Source: a bacterium (GTDB lineage: Bacteria > Joyebacterota > Joyebacteria > Joyebacterales > Joyebacteraceae). From it: DNA of 64,000 bases. The DNA is taken from contig JALGZK010000007.1 of NCBI GenBank assembly GCA_025774935.1, forward strand, positions 38,395 through 102,394, written 5' to 3'. The notes beneath the pieces were generated by a model. The model saw only the letters and a list, made by a program, of their open reading frames with translations, had not been told where the DNA came from and did not search any database. The position numbers were made by a program, and so were the translations under genes. Positions 26,416-35,811 of this stretch are shown here, in pieces (within the stretch, counting starts at the first letter, position 1; every line of letters begins with the position of its first letter).

Positions 26416-27566
26416 TCCCGTTTGAGAGACATCACGTTCGCGCTCGCGCGGCGATCGGCTTGGTCATTGCCGTCGCGCTCCTCGCCGGGTGCGGGGGAGA
26501 GCAGGCGCAGCAGATGACGCCGCCTCTGGTGACCGTTGACAAGCCGGTCGTCCGGGACGTCACGCCCTACGACGACTTCACGGGGCGCACCGAAGCCGTC
26601 CGGTCGGTGGAGATACGCGCAAGGGTGGAGGGATTCCTCGAGAGCATCGAGTTCCAGGAGGGGAGCGGCGTGGAGGAGGGCGACCTCCTCTTCGTGATAG
26701 ATCCCGAGCCCTACGAAGCCGCCCGTGACGAAGCCGCTGCGCGGCTGGCCGCCGCCGAGGCCGAGCTCGAGCAGGCCGCCTCAGATCTCGAGCGTGTGCT
26801 CGAGGCCGCGCAGACCGACGCGGTGAGTCAGCAGGAGGTGACCGCGAAGACGGCGGGCCACGCGAGGGCGGAGGCGGGTCTACTCCAGGCGAAGGCCGCG
26901 CTATTGACCGCCGAGCTCAATCTCGGCTACTGCTGGGTCCGCTCTCCGATCGAGGGCCGCGCCGGGAGGAGCATGATGGACGTCGGGGACCTCGTCGGCG
27001 GACTTCAGAGGACGCTCCTCACCACCGTCGTCGACTGGACCCCGATTCAGGTGTACTTCGACGTCAGCGAGACGAAGCTCCTCCGGCTTCTGGGGAGGGA
27101 GTACGAGTTCGAGGGGCGCGGACTGGGCGTGCACCCGGTCTTCGTCGCCCGAGCGGGAGAAGACGGGTACCCCCACGAGGGCGTGATCGACTGGATCGAC
27201 AACCAGATCGACTCCGCGACCGGGACGGTCCTCGTGCGCGGGGAGCTGCCCAACAGGAACCACCTCTTCGTCCCCGGCATGTTCGTCAGCGTGCGCGTAC
27301 CGGGCACGACTCAGATGAGCGCCGTCCTCGCGGAGGAGCGCGCGATCGGCACCGACTTGGCGGGCAAGTACCTGCTCGTCGTCGGCGAGGGCAACGTCGT
27401 CGAGAACCGCCCCGTCAAGATCGGGGCGCTCTACGATGGGATGCGCGTCATCGAGGACGGTATCTCGCCGTACGAGACCTACATCGTCAACGGTCTCCAG
27501 CGAGCGCGGCCCGGTCTTCCGGTGACGCCGGAGGAAGCGCAGGCGGACGACTCCGGGGAGATGTAG
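26412..27566 (+). CDS. RND efflux periplasmic adaptor (MFP/HlyD family)
   Basis: The 384-residue lipoprotein has an IAVALLAGC lipobox. The barrel-sandwich starts DFTGRTEAVRSVEIRARVEGFL and is split by a helical hairpin (AAEAELEQAASDLERVLEAA ... AVSQQEVTAKTAGHARAEAG). A lipoyl-like half (GYCWVRSPIEGRAGRSMMDVGDLV in part) and a beta-barrel domain (DVSETKLLRLLG) follow. This is the AcrA/MexA layout and bridges pump and outer-membrane channel. It is translationally coupled to the outer-membrane factor (ATGA overlap) and 48 bp from the pump gene. Substrate is not predictable. Confidence 0.9.
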   Translation: MIPFERHHVRARAAIGLVIAVALLAGCGGEQAQQMTPPLVTVDKPVVRDVTPYDDFTGRTEAVRSVEIRARVEGFLESIEFQEGSGVEEGDLLFVIDPEPYEAARDEAAARLAAAEAELEQAASDLERVLEAAQTDAVSQQEVTAKTAGHARAEAGLLQAKAALLTAELNLGYCWVRSPIEGRAGRSMMDVGDLVGGLQRTLLTTVVDWTPIQVYFDVSETKLLRLLGREYEFEGRGLGVHPVFVARAGEDGYPHEGVIDWIDNQIDSATGTVLVRGELPNRNHLFVPGMFVSVRVPGTTQMSAVLAEERAIGTDLAGKYLLVVGEGNVVENRPVKIGALYDGMRVIEDGISPYETYIVNGLQRARPGLPVTPEEAQADDSGEM

Positions 27567-27614
27567 CGACCTCCGAGTTGAGCGCGGACCGAGGCAGGGA
27601 GAGCACACCACGCC

Positions 27615-30600
27615 ATGAAGAACATGTTCGTACAGCGCCCCATCTTCGCCGCCGTGATCGCGATCCTGATCGCGCTCGTCGGCGTGCTCTCGATCCCCGG
27701 ACTCCCTGTCGAACAGACTCCCGACATCACGCCGCCGACCGTCGTCGTGAACGCCTCGTATCCAGGCGCGAGCGCCGACGTCATCGCGGAGACCGTCGCC
27801 GCGCCGATCGAGGAACAGGTCAACGGCGTCGAGGACATGATCTACATGTCCTCGAAGAGCTCGGACGACGGGACGATGGAGCTCACCGTCACGTTCGAGA
27901 TCGGCACCGACGTCGACATGGCGACGGTGCTCGTCCAGAACCGCGTGGCGATCGCGGAGGCCCGGCTCCCGGAGGACGTGAAGCGTCGGGGTCTCGTCAT
28001 CAAGAAGAAGTCAACCAGCATCGTCTTCATGGTGAATCTCGTCTCGCCCGACGGGCGATACGACGAGATCTACATGAGCAACTACATCACGACGCGCATC
28101 AAGGACGTCCTCGGCCGCGTCTCCGGCGTCGGCGACGTCGCTGTTCTCGGCGCCAAGGACTTCGGCATGCGGGTCTGGCTCGACCCCGAGCTTCTCCGGA
28201 TACGGGGGCTCACGACGTCGGACGTCGTGAGCGCGATCCGCGAGCAGAACGTGCAGGTCGCAGCTGGGCAGATCGGCGCGCCGCCGAGTCCGCCGGGGCA
28301 GGAGTTCCAGTACGTCGTCCGCACGCTCGGGAGGCTCTCGACTCCGGAGGAGTTTGGGAACATCGTCCTCAAGACGGACCAGGAGGGGCGCGCGCTCAGG
28401 GTGAACGACGTGGCCCGTGTCGAGCTCGGGGCGGAGGCGTACAACTGGTATGTCGAGCTGAATGGCGCGCCGTCGATCGCGATGGCCATCTACCAGCTTC
28501 CGGGCGCGAACGCACTCGACGTGGCGAGCGGGGTCACCGCCGAGATGGACCGCCTCGCCAGGGACTTCCCCGAGGGCCTTGAGTACACGATCCCCTACGA
28601 CACGACGCTCTTCATCTCGTCCTCGATTAAGGAGGTCCTCACGACCCTCCTGATCGCGATGATCCTCGTCATCCTCTCGGTCTACATCTTCCTCCAGGAC
28701 TTCCGGGCGACCGTCATCCCGTCGCTCGCGATCCTGGTGTCGCTCTGCGGGACATTCGGGATCATGGGCGTCCTTGGCGTCTCGATCAACACGCTCTCGC
28801 TCTTCGGACTCGTGCTCGCGATCGGGATCGTGGTCGACGACTCGATCGTCGTCGTCGAGAACACCGTCCGACTTCTGGACGACAACAAGGGGATGACGTC
28901 GAAGGAGGCGGCCGCCAGGACGATGAAGGAGGTCACCGGCCCCGTCATCGCGACGACGGCGGTGCTCCTCGCGGTCTTCGTGCCCACGGCGATGATGAGT
29001 GGGATCACCGGCCGGCTCTACAGCCAGTTCGCTCTCACGATCTCGGGCGCGACCGTGCTCTCCTCTGTGTGTGCGCTCAGTCTCGCGCCTGCCCTCGCGG
29101 GCATCCTGCTGCGCCCGACACCCGAGCAGAGGGGCTTCTTCGCCAAGTTCAACGCCGGGTTCGAGCGGGTGCGGGGCCGCTACGCGGGGACCGTCCGGAG
29201 GTCCGTGACGCGCTTCGGGCTCCCGCTGGTGCTCTTCGGGGCGCTCTTGGTGCTCGTGGTGATCCTCTTCGGGAGCATCCCCGCGGGGTTCATCCCCGAC
29301 GAGGATCAGGGCATCTTCCTCGTCAGCGCGCAGCTCCCGGACGGCGCGACGCTCGAGCGCACGAGCGAGGTGATGGACAGGATCGGCGAGATCCTCGAGG
29401 GCACGCCCGGCGTCTCCGACTACGTTACGATCGGCGGCTACTCGATGATCGACGGGATCGTGGCGTCGAACATGGGTGCCTCGTTCGTGTCTCTGGAACC
29501 GTGGGGCGACCGGAACGACCGGGCGACGCAGCTCGGCGTGATCCTCGGGCACGTCAACGGAGAGCTCGCGCAGATCCAGGAGGGTCTCTGCTTCGCGTTC
29601 ATCCCGCCCGCGATCATGGGACTTGGAATGACCGGCGGGTTCACCTACCAGCTTCAGGACCGCGGGGGAGTCGGCCTGGTCGCGCTTCAGCAGGCGGCGG
29701 ACGACCTCGCCCGGCAGGGGAACGAGGATCCCGTCCTGACGCGGGTGAGCTCGAGCTTCCGCGCGACGGTCCCGCAGCTCTACCTCGAGATAGACCGGGT
29801 GAAGGCGAAGAAACTCGGGGTCTCGCTCGAGACGATCTTCAGCACGCTCGAGGCGTATCTCGGCTCGATGTACGTGAACGACTTCACCGCGTTCGGGCGG
29901 ATCTACCGGGTGGTCGCGCAGGCGGAGCAGGAGTACAGGAACAAGGTCGAGGACATCGGTCGTCTCCAGGTGCGGGACGCCCAGGGGAACATGGTGCCCT
30001 TGGGCACCCTCCTCGCGGTCGAGGAGGTCGCCGGTCCACAGACCGTCTTCCGCTACAACCTCTACCCGACGGCGAAGATCATCGGGAACCCCGCGCCGGG
30101 GTACTCGAGCGGGCAGTCGATCGCGGCAATGGAGGCCATATCCGACCGGACCCTCCCGCAGTCGATGAGCTACGAGTGGACCGGCATGACCTACCAGGAG
30201 ATCGAGGCCGGCGCCCAGGTCGCCTTCATCTTCATCCTCGCCTTCGTCTTCGCGTACCTCTTCCTCGCGGCGCAGTACGAGAGCTGGGCGGTGCCGATGG
30301 CGATCATCATCGGCATCCCGGTGGCGATCTTCGGAGCGATGGTCGCGACCGCGATGCGGGGGTTCGCGAACGACGTCTACACGCAGATCGGGATCGTGCT
30401 CCTGATCGGCCTCTCAGCGAAGACCGCGATCCTGATCGCGGAGTTCGCGAAGCAGCGCCACGAGGAGGGATTGTCTGTCATCGACGCCGCGGTCGAGGCC
30501 GCCGACCTCAGGTTCCGCGCGATCCTGATGACGGCGTTCTCGTTCATCCTCGGTGTCTTCCCTCTCGTGATCGCGAGCGGGGCGGGCGCGAACAGCCGAC

Positions 30601-30803
30601 GCGTGCTCGGCACGGCCGTCTTCGGCGGGATGCTGGCGGCAACCGTGATCGGTGTCTTCACTATGCCGGTGCTCTACAGGGTCGTCCAAGGGGGCTGGGA
30701 GAAGCTGACCGGGGAGACTCCGGGACCGACGTCCGCACAGCCTGACTCCACCCCGGACTCCGCTGTGGGTGAGGGGCATGGTGAACGGGAGCCCTCGTCC
30801 TGA
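27615..30803 (+). CDS. RND multidrug efflux pump (AcrB/HAE-1 type)
   Basis: The 1062-residue protein has the usual RND length. It opens FVQRPIFAAVIAILIALVG, has two large periplasmic loops, and shows the transmembrane proton-relay motif GIVVDDSIVVVENTVRLL. C-terminal helices include FAYLFLAAQYESW and LIGLSAKTAILIAEFA. It uses the proton gradient to drive substrates through the trimer into the outer-membrane channel. It is the third gene of a channel-adaptor-pump operon. The tail after residue ~1035 is low-complexity and probably disordered. HAE-1 (drugs, bile salts, lipids) is favoured over metal RND because of the DD motif and absence of metal ligands. Confidence 0.93.
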   Translation: MKNMFVQRPIFAAVIAILIALVGVLSIPGLPVEQTPDITPPTVVVNASYPGASADVIAETVAAPIEEQVNGVEDMIYMSSKSSDDGTMELTVTFEIGTDVDMATVLVQNRVAIAEARLPEDVKRRGLVIKKKSTSIVFMVNLVSPDGRYDEIYMSNYITTRIKDVLGRVSGVGDVAVLGAKDFGMRVWLDPELLRIRGLTTSDVVSAIREQNVQVAAGQIGAPPSPPGQEFQYVVRTLGRLSTPEEFGNIVLKTDQEGRALRVNDVARVELGAEAYNWYVELNGAPSIAMAIYQLPGANALDVASGVTAEMDRLARDFPEGLEYTIPYDTTLFISSSIKEVLTTLLIAMILVILSVYIFLQDFRATVIPSLAILVSLCGTFGIMGVLGVSINTLSLFGLVLAIGIVVDDSIVVVENTVRLLDDNKGMTSKEAAARTMKEVTGPVIATTAVLLAVFVPTAMMSGITGRLYSQFALTISGATVLSSVCALSLAPALAGILLRPTPEQRGFFAKFNAGFERVRGRYAGTVRRSVTRFGLPLVLFGALLVLVVILFGSIPAGFIPDEDQGIFLVSAQLPDGATLERTSEVMDRIGEILEGTPGVSDYVTIGGYSMIDGIVASNMGASFVSLEPWGDRNDRATQLGVILGHVNGELAQIQEGLCFAFIPPAIMGLGMTGGFTYQLQDRGGVGLVALQQAADDLARQGNEDPVLTRVSSSFRATVPQLYLEIDRVKAKKLGVSLETIFSTLEAYLGSMYVNDFTAFGRIYRVVAQAEQEYRNKVEDIGRLQVRDAQGNMVPLGTLLAVEEVAGPQTVFRYNLYPTAKIIGNPAPGYSSGQSIAAMEAISDRTLPQSMSYEWTGMTYQEIEAGAQVAFIFILAFVFAYLFLAAQYESWAVPMAIIIGIPVAIFGAMVATAMRGFANDVYTQIGIVLLIGLSAKTAILIAEFAKQRHEEGLSVIDAAVEAADLRFRAILMTAFSFILGVFPLVIASGAGANSRRVLGTAVFGGMLAATVIGVFTMPVLYRVVQGGWEKLTGETPGPTSAQPDSTPDSAVGEGHGEREPSS

Positions 30804-30872
30804 CCTAGCCCAGATAGCAGTCGCAAACCATCGCGGCGGACCATCACACATTGACGCCCCGGGAGGCACACC

Positions 30873-32585
30873 GTGACACGGAACGGGAAGTGGTTGCTGC
30901 TGGCTCTCCTTGCGTCGGCGTCGGCATTGGCTCCTCTTGCGACGGCCGCGGGACAGGGGACCCCGGCAGAGGACGCAAGGGCTGCGAAACTCGTCGCCGA
31001 AGCGGACTCGCTCCGTTTGGGCATCGACAACGCGGTTGCCGAGGTCAACGAGCTGGCGCAGAGGCTCGCCGAGGCGGAGGGGGAGGAGCGGATCGTCATC
31101 GGGCGACAGGTGAACCGCGCGAGACGGGACGCTCTCGAATACCTCAGTTCGCTCATCTCGAACGTCGCCGAGCAGGAGGAGCTCGGCCTCGACACCACGG
31201 TTCTCCGAGGCGACCTCGGGGCATTTCTCAAGGGCGTCCCCGAGGTCGTCAGGAGCCGCATCAATGAACTCGAGGAGATCATAGCCGAACGGAGGGCCGA
31301 ACGGGCGACCACACCGCCGGACGCGCTCCCGGCTCTCGAGCAGCGGATCGCCGAGAACACCACGTGGCTCGATGGGCTCCTCGGGACCTACGTCGATATC
31401 ATCGACCACATGGAGGAGCTGGGCCTCGATACCTCTGCCGAGCGGGACTACCTCAGCGAGCATCTCATGCGACGGGCCGGGGTGATAGCCGAACGCGTCG
31501 GTCTCGCCGTCGAGGAGGTGCGGTCGCTTCAGAGCCGTCTCAGGCGGACCCCCGAGTCCCAGGATCTCCTGAGCTCACTGCACGCGGCGGAGGGACGACG
31601 GGACGCGATCATGCGGGACCTCTCGGGGACCGTGGAGCTGCTGAAACGGCTGGAGCTCGACACCACGACGTATCGACAACTCATAATCGAGGCAACTGGC
31701 GAGCTCACGGCGGATGTCCTCGACTTCGGCGTGGCCTCTGGACTCGCGCGGACCTGGTTCGCAAGTGCGGGTGAGTGGTTCCGGTTGAGTGGCCCCCGGA
31801 TCTTCTTCAAGATCATCCTCTTCCTGATCGTCCTCTTCCTCTTCAGGCTCGCCGCGAAACTCGCCCGCAAGATCGCGAGGCGAGTCGTTTCGTCTCCGCA
31901 GAGGCGTCTCTCGCATCTCCTACAGGAGAGCCTCGTGACCGCTACCGGATGGGGCGTACTCGTCGTCGGCTTCCTGGTGGCCCTCGGTATGATCGGTGTG
32001 CACATCACTCCGTTCCTCGCTGGTCTCGGTATCGTCGGCTTCGTTCTCGGCTTCGCCCTTCAGGACACGCTGTCGAACTTCGCGTCGGGTGCAATGATCC
32101 TCGCGTATCGGCCCTACGATGTCGGCGACCTCGTCGAAGCCGGCGGGGCTTTCGGCAAGGTCACGAGGATGACGATGGTCAACACGACGATTCTCACATT
32201 CGACAACCAGACGCTTGTCGTGCCCAACAACATGATCTGGCGCGACGTCATCAAGAACCTCACGTATCAGCGAACTCGCCGCGTCGATCTGAAATTCGGG
32301 ATCTCCTACTCGGACGACATCCCGAAGGCGGAGGAGATACTGAAGTCAGTGCTCAACGACCACGACAGGATCCTCGACGACCCGAAGCCTCTCGTGAAAG
32401 TCGACGCGCTCGGCGAGTCCTCGGTCGAGCTCATCGTGCGGCCGTGGGTGAAGACAGACGACTATTGGGAGGTCAAGTGGGACGTGACGCGCGAGGTGAA
32501 GATGCGGTTCGACCGCGAGGGCATCACGATCCCGTTCCCGCAGAGGGATGTGCACGTGCGCGGGGAGGACGACGGGGGAGGTTGA
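30873..32585 (+). CDS. Large MscS-family mechanosensitive channel
   Basis: The 570-residue product begins at GTG after GGGAGG, with a signal peptide (MTRNGKWLLLALLASASALA). Residues ~25-290 are a helical periplasmic domain rich in Glu/Leu/Arg, repeatedly showing 'LGLDTT', typical of long MscK/YbdG-like members. The C-terminal ~250 residues contain membrane helices (FFKIILFLIVLFLFRLAAKL, GLGIVGFVLGFALQ) and the MscS pore/beta signature (LSNFASGAMILAYRPYDVGDLVEAGGAFG). It would release solutes on hypo-osmotic shock. It sits 69 bp after the pump gene and is terminated by a 20-bp-stem hairpin. Confidence 0.9.
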   Translation: MTRNGKWLLLALLASASALAPLATAAGQGTPAEDARAAKLVAEADSLRLGIDNAVAEVNELAQRLAEAEGEERIVIGRQVNRARRDALEYLSSLISNVAEQEELGLDTTVLRGDLGAFLKGVPEVVRSRINELEEIIAERRAERATTPPDALPALEQRIAENTTWLDGLLGTYVDIIDHMEELGLDTSAERDYLSEHLMRRAGVIAERVGLAVEEVRSLQSRLRRTPESQDLLSSLHAAEGRRDAIMRDLSGTVELLKRLELDTTTYRQLIIEATGELTADVLDFGVASGLARTWFASAGEWFRLSGPRIFFKIILFLIVLFLFRLAAKLARKIARRVVSSPQRRLSHLLQESLVTATGWGVLVVGFLVALGMIGVHITPFLAGLGIVGFVLGFALQDTLSNFASGAMILAYRPYDVGDLVEAGGAFGKVTRMTMVNTTILTFDNQTLVVPNNMIWRDVIKNLTYQRTRRVDLKFGISYSDDIPKAEEILKSVLNDHDRILDDPKPLVKVDALGESSVELIVRPWVKTDDYWEVKWDVTREVKMRFDREGITIPFPQRDVHVRGEDDGGG

Positions 32586-32613
32586 GCCTCTCCCGCTGCG
32601 AGGGAGCGCACGT

Positions 32614-32657
32614 TCACGTGAAGAGGCCGTCGCGGATGCGGCGGCCTCTTCACGTGA
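32614..32657. terminator. 20-bp-stem bidirectional hairpin
   Basis: TCACGTGAAGAGGCCGTCGC (32614-32633) pairs with 32638-32657 through a GGAT loop; only one G.T pair breaks identity. It lies between the convergent MscS and sulfatase genes. Confidence 0.8.
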
Positions 32658-32683
32658 GAGCGGCGAGACGCGCGGCGTAGCTG

Positions 32684-33985
32684 CTACTGGATATAGCCCA
32701 GCGCCCGCAGCTGCTCCCGCGTCGCCTCGTCCAGCTCGACCGCGCCCGGTTCGGCGCCGTCACCGGCGATGTACGACGCGAGGAGTCCGCGGAGCCGCTC
32801 AACCTCGGGGTGGCCTTCCTTGAAAAGGTCGGTGGTCTCTCCGGGGTCGGCGTCGAGGTCGAAGAGGTAGGTGCCGGTTGCGACGTTCGTGGTCGGCGAG
32901 AGGACCTTCCGGCTGATGAGGGGGAGGGACTCCACGTCTCGTTCCGATATCGAGATGAGCTTCATGTTCCCGTCGATGACGGTTCGCTGATGCCACCGCG
33001 GCGGACGGTCGGTCTCGATGAAGATCGGACCAGTTCGCGGGCTCTCGGCGAAGAGGTCCTTCCCCGGGAGTCCCTCGATCGCACCCTCCATGCCGAGCAT
33101 GGCGAGGATGGTCGGGAGGAAGTCGATCTGCTCCGCGATGACTTCGCTCTCGCCCGGCTCGAGGGACGGGGCCGCAATGACGAGCGGGACCCGGACCACC
33201 TCCTCGTGGGTCGTGCGGTGGTACTCGCCGCCGTGCTCGCCGAACTCCTCCCCGTGATCTGATGTGAAGATGACGATCGTGCGCTCTTCCATTCCGCGCG
33301 CAGCCAGCTCGTCGAGCAATCTGCCGATGTGACGGTCCGCGTGCGCAATCTCTTGGTCGTAGCGGTCGCTGTCGCTGTCCCCGAAGGACGCCCACGGGGC
33401 GTGCGGGAGGTACTTGTAGTGCGGGTCGAAGTAGTGCACCCACATGAAGAACGGTTCCTCGAGGCGGTCGAGGTCCCCGATCGCGAGATCGGAGATGTCC
33501 GCCGCGGTCGCCGTGTCGTGGGCCGGGCCGAGTTGGAGCACGGAGTCGTTGAACCTGTTGAAGCCCGCCGCGAACCCGTACTTCGACGTGAGGAGGAGGT
33601 TGCTCGTGAACGCCCGGGTATCGTACCCGCGGTCGCGCAGGATCGAGGCGAGGGTCGGGAGCCTCGGGTCGATCGACAGGTGGAAGTCCGTAGCACCATG
33701 ATCCTTGGGGTACTCGCCGGTCAGGATCGTGGCCATCGACGGGAGCGTCCAGCCGGAGGTGCTGTAGGCGGTCGTGAAGACGACCCCCTCGGCCGCGAGC
33801 CGGTCGACGAGGGGGCTCGTAGGACGCGGGTATCCGATGTACCCCACCCGATCGTGCCGGAGCGTGTCCATGCAGATGAGGAGCACGTTCGGCGGGCGGT
33901 CCTCGCGAGAGCAGCCGGGAATGAGCAAGGAGGCGACGAGAGTCGACACGACGGCGAGAGCGATGATCCTGACACGTGGGTTCAC
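32684..33985 (-). CDS. Sulfatase-superfamily lipoprotein
   Basis: The 433-residue product starts at GTG (33985) with lipobox LIPGC (Cys25), weakly supported by GGAG upstream; the open frame to 34225 lacks a signal peptide. It has the alkaline-phosphatase-fold core: NVLLICMDTLRHDRVGYIGY, SGWTLPSMATILTG and IFTSDHGEEFGEHG. The nucleophile position in W-T-L-P-S is Thr80, not the Cys/Ser converted to formylglycine in true sulfatases (CxPSR). It may be a phospho- or sulfo-hydrolase or transferase acting on envelope or glycan substrates. Product type uncertain. Confidence 0.78.
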   Translation of the reverse strand: MNPRVRIIALAVVSTLVASLLIPGCSREDRPPNVLLICMDTLRHDRVGYIGYPRPTSPLVDRLAAEGVVFTTAYSTSGWTLPSMATILTGEYPKDHGATDFHLSIDPRLPTLASILRDRGYDTRAFTSNLLLTSKYGFAAGFNRFNDSVLQLGPAHDTATAADISDLAIGDLDRLEEPFFMWVHYFDPHYKYLPHAPWASFGDSDSDRYDQEIAHADRHIGRLLDELAARGMEERTIVIFTSDHGEEFGEHGGEYHRTTHEEVVRVPLVIAAPSLEPGESEVIAEQIDFLPTILAMLGMEGAIEGLPGKDLFAESPRTGPIFIETDRPPRWHQRTVIDGNMKLISISERDVESLPLISRKVLSPTTNVATGTYLFDLDADPGETTDLFKEGHPEVERLRGLLASYIAGDGAEPGAVELDEATREQLRALGYIQ

Positions 33986-34094
33986 AGGCGGGCTCCGTTG
34001 GTTCTCGAGTTGCACGACGGCGTTGTGGACATACGATACCATACCGACCGGCCGGCGGGAACCGCCGAGTCCCCCAACGCTCCCGGACTGCGAC

Positions 34095-34123
34095 TTGACC
34101 GGGCGCGGCGCCGGGGGTAGAAT
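34095..34123 (+). promoter_or_regulatory. Sigma-70-type promoter for ilvE
   Basis: TTGACC (34095-34100), a 17-bp spacer and TAGAAT (34118-34123), with a ~155-nt leader before the ATG at 34284. Confidence 0.7.
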
Positions 34124-34283
34124 CTTCCGGCGGTCGTCTCGCCTGACCGCCTCGTTCAGATCACCGAAGGACTCCAACACGCTCTGCCCGTGGTCTCCCG
34201 GTCGTCCCCCAGCGGGGTTCGCCACGGGGGTCCCGCGGGACCTCGGGGAAGAGCGATTCCTCGACTCGAGTCAGGAGGGCCCG

Positions 34284-35294
34284 ATGACAGACGAGAAGAC
34301 ACTCGAGATGGAAGCGCCGCCGGACGCGGACAGGGGGACCGAGATGGCGAAGGACGACGGACCCGATGCCGGAACCACGGCGGACTACGCGTACTTCGAG
34401 GGGCGGGTAGTGCCCTTCGAGGAGGCGAAGGTACACATCCTGACGCACACCTTCAACTACGGCACGGGCGTCTTCGAGGGAATCCGGGGATACTGGGACG
34501 CCGAGCGCGACGAGATGTACCTCGTTCGCCTGAGCGACCACGTCGAGCGGCTGGTCACGAACTGCCGGATCCTCATGATGGATCCGGGGCACTCAGTCTC
34601 CGACATCTGCGAGATCTGCAAGGACGTCGTCCGGCAGAACCAGTTCAGGCAGGACGTCTATGTTCGGCCGATCGTCTACTGCTCCGCCTTGCGAGTGGGG
34701 CCCGGGATGAACGAGGAACAGCAGCTGGCCGTGTACAACATCGCGATGGGGCACTACCACGATCCGAGTCACGCGATCGACGTGATGGTATCGACCTGGC
34801 GCCGCACCGATGACAACGCAATCCCAGCGCGTGGCAAGATCAACGGCGCATACGTGAATTCGTCGCTCGCGATCACCGAAGCGAAGCGCGCCGGCTTCGA
34901 CGACGCGATCTTCCTGAACCAGAACGGCAACGTGAGCGAAGGCTCCGTGATGAACCTGTACATCAAGCGTGGCGACGCGCTCATCACACCACCGGTCACC
35001 GCGAACATCCTCGAGGGGATCACTCGCGCCGACGTCATGACGCTCGCGCGCGACGAGATCGGGATCGACGTGGTCGAGCGGTCGATCGACAGGACGGAGC
35101 TGTACCACGCCGACGAGGTCTTCTTCTGCGGCACGGGAGCGAAGATCGTCGGGGTCGGGTCCGTCGATCGACGTCAGATCGGGGAGGGCGGAGTGGGCCC
35201 GGTGACGGCGAAGCTCCAGAAGGTCTACGACGACGTCGTGCACGGCAGGAACGACCGGTACAGGCACTGGCTGTCGCCGGTCTACAAGGGCTAG
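34284..35294 (+). CDS. ilvE: Branched-chain amino acid aminotransferase
   Basis: The 336-residue protein is a fold-type IV PLP transaminase. HTFNYGTGVFEGIRGYWD opens it, PARGKINGAYVNSSLA places the Schiff-base lysine at 185, and DDAIFLNQNGNVSEGSVMNLY supplies the PLP-binding loop. It transfers amino groups between branched-chain 2-oxoacids and glutamate in Ile/Leu/Val synthesis. The N-terminus carries a ~30-residue acidic extension, supported as translated by AGGAGGGC ahead of 34284; internal Met21 is the alternative. D-amino-acid transaminase and ADC lyase share the fold but not this HTFNYG-EGIR opening. Confidence 0.9.
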   Translation: MTDEKTLEMEAPPDADRGTEMAKDDGPDAGTTADYAYFEGRVVPFEEAKVHILTHTFNYGTGVFEGIRGYWDAERDEMYLVRLSDHVERLVTNCRILMMDPGHSVSDICEICKDVVRQNQFRQDVYVRPIVYCSALRVGPGMNEEQQLAVYNIAMGHYHDPSHAIDVMVSTWRRTDDNAIPARGKINGAYVNSSLAITEAKRAGFDDAIFLNQNGNVSEGSVMNLYIKRGDALITPPVTANILEGITRADVMTLARDEIGIDVVERSIDRTELYHADEVFFCGTGAKIVGVGSVDRRQIGEGGVGPVTAKLQKVYDDVVHGRNDRYRHWLSPVYKG

Positions 35295-35320
35295 CGGCAC
35301 GGACGTTCGGGGGCCTCACC

Positions 35321-35707
35321 GTGGACTCCATCGTCGAGTATCTCCAGCAGGCCGTGAGCGGGAAGGGCGCTCTCCGATTCATACTGCAACCGACCGTGGC
35401 GATCCTGCTGGGTGTCCGCGCCGGGAAGAACGACGCGCGCACCGGCGCGACGCCGTACCTCTGGCTCCTGATCTTCGGAGGCGGCGACCGCCGGGCGGCG
35501 CTCGCCGAGGGGCTGAAGCACGTCTCGAAGGTCCTCGTCGCCGCGATCCTGATCGATGGGATGCTGCAGTACGTTCTCTACCAGGCGATCAGGCCCGGGT
35601 GGGCGGTCACCGTAGGCATCCTGCTGGCTCTCGTTCCATACAGCCTGGCGCGGGGGGTGACGAACCGGCTCTCCGTGAAGCGGGCACCCGCCCAGGCGCC
35701 GGAATAG
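35321..35707 (+). CDS. Small conserved membrane protein
   Basis: The 128-residue product starts at GTG. It has a first hydrophobic stretch (FILQPTVAILLGVRAG), another at VLVAAILIDGMLQYVLY, and a third (WAVTVGILLALVPYSLARG). The 'RFILQP..AI..GVRAG' pattern recurs in small membrane proteins of unknown function as I recall. It follows ilvE by 26 bp and may be co-transcribed. No catalytic motif is visible. Confidence 0.6.
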   Translation: MDSIVEYLQQAVSGKGALRFILQPTVAILLGVRAGKNDARTGATPYLWLLIFGGGDRRAALAEGLKHVSKVLVAAILIDGMLQYVLYQAIRPGWAVTVGILLALVPYSLARGVTNRLSVKRAPAQAPE

Positions 35708-35753
35708 GAGACGCCCGGGGGCCGCGGACGAGCGGCCTGGGCATCCGAGAGTG

Positions 35754-35785
35754 ACTGAGGCCGCTGCTGATGCAGCGGCCTCAGT
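35754..35785. terminator. Bidirectional hairpin
   Basis: ACTGAGGCCGCTGC / GCAGCGGCCTCAGT, a perfect 14-bp stem with TGAT loop, between the membrane-protein gene and the convergent S41 peptidase gene. Confidence 0.75.
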
Positions 35786-35811
35786 GCATGCTCTCAGGCT
35801 CCGTCAGTCGG

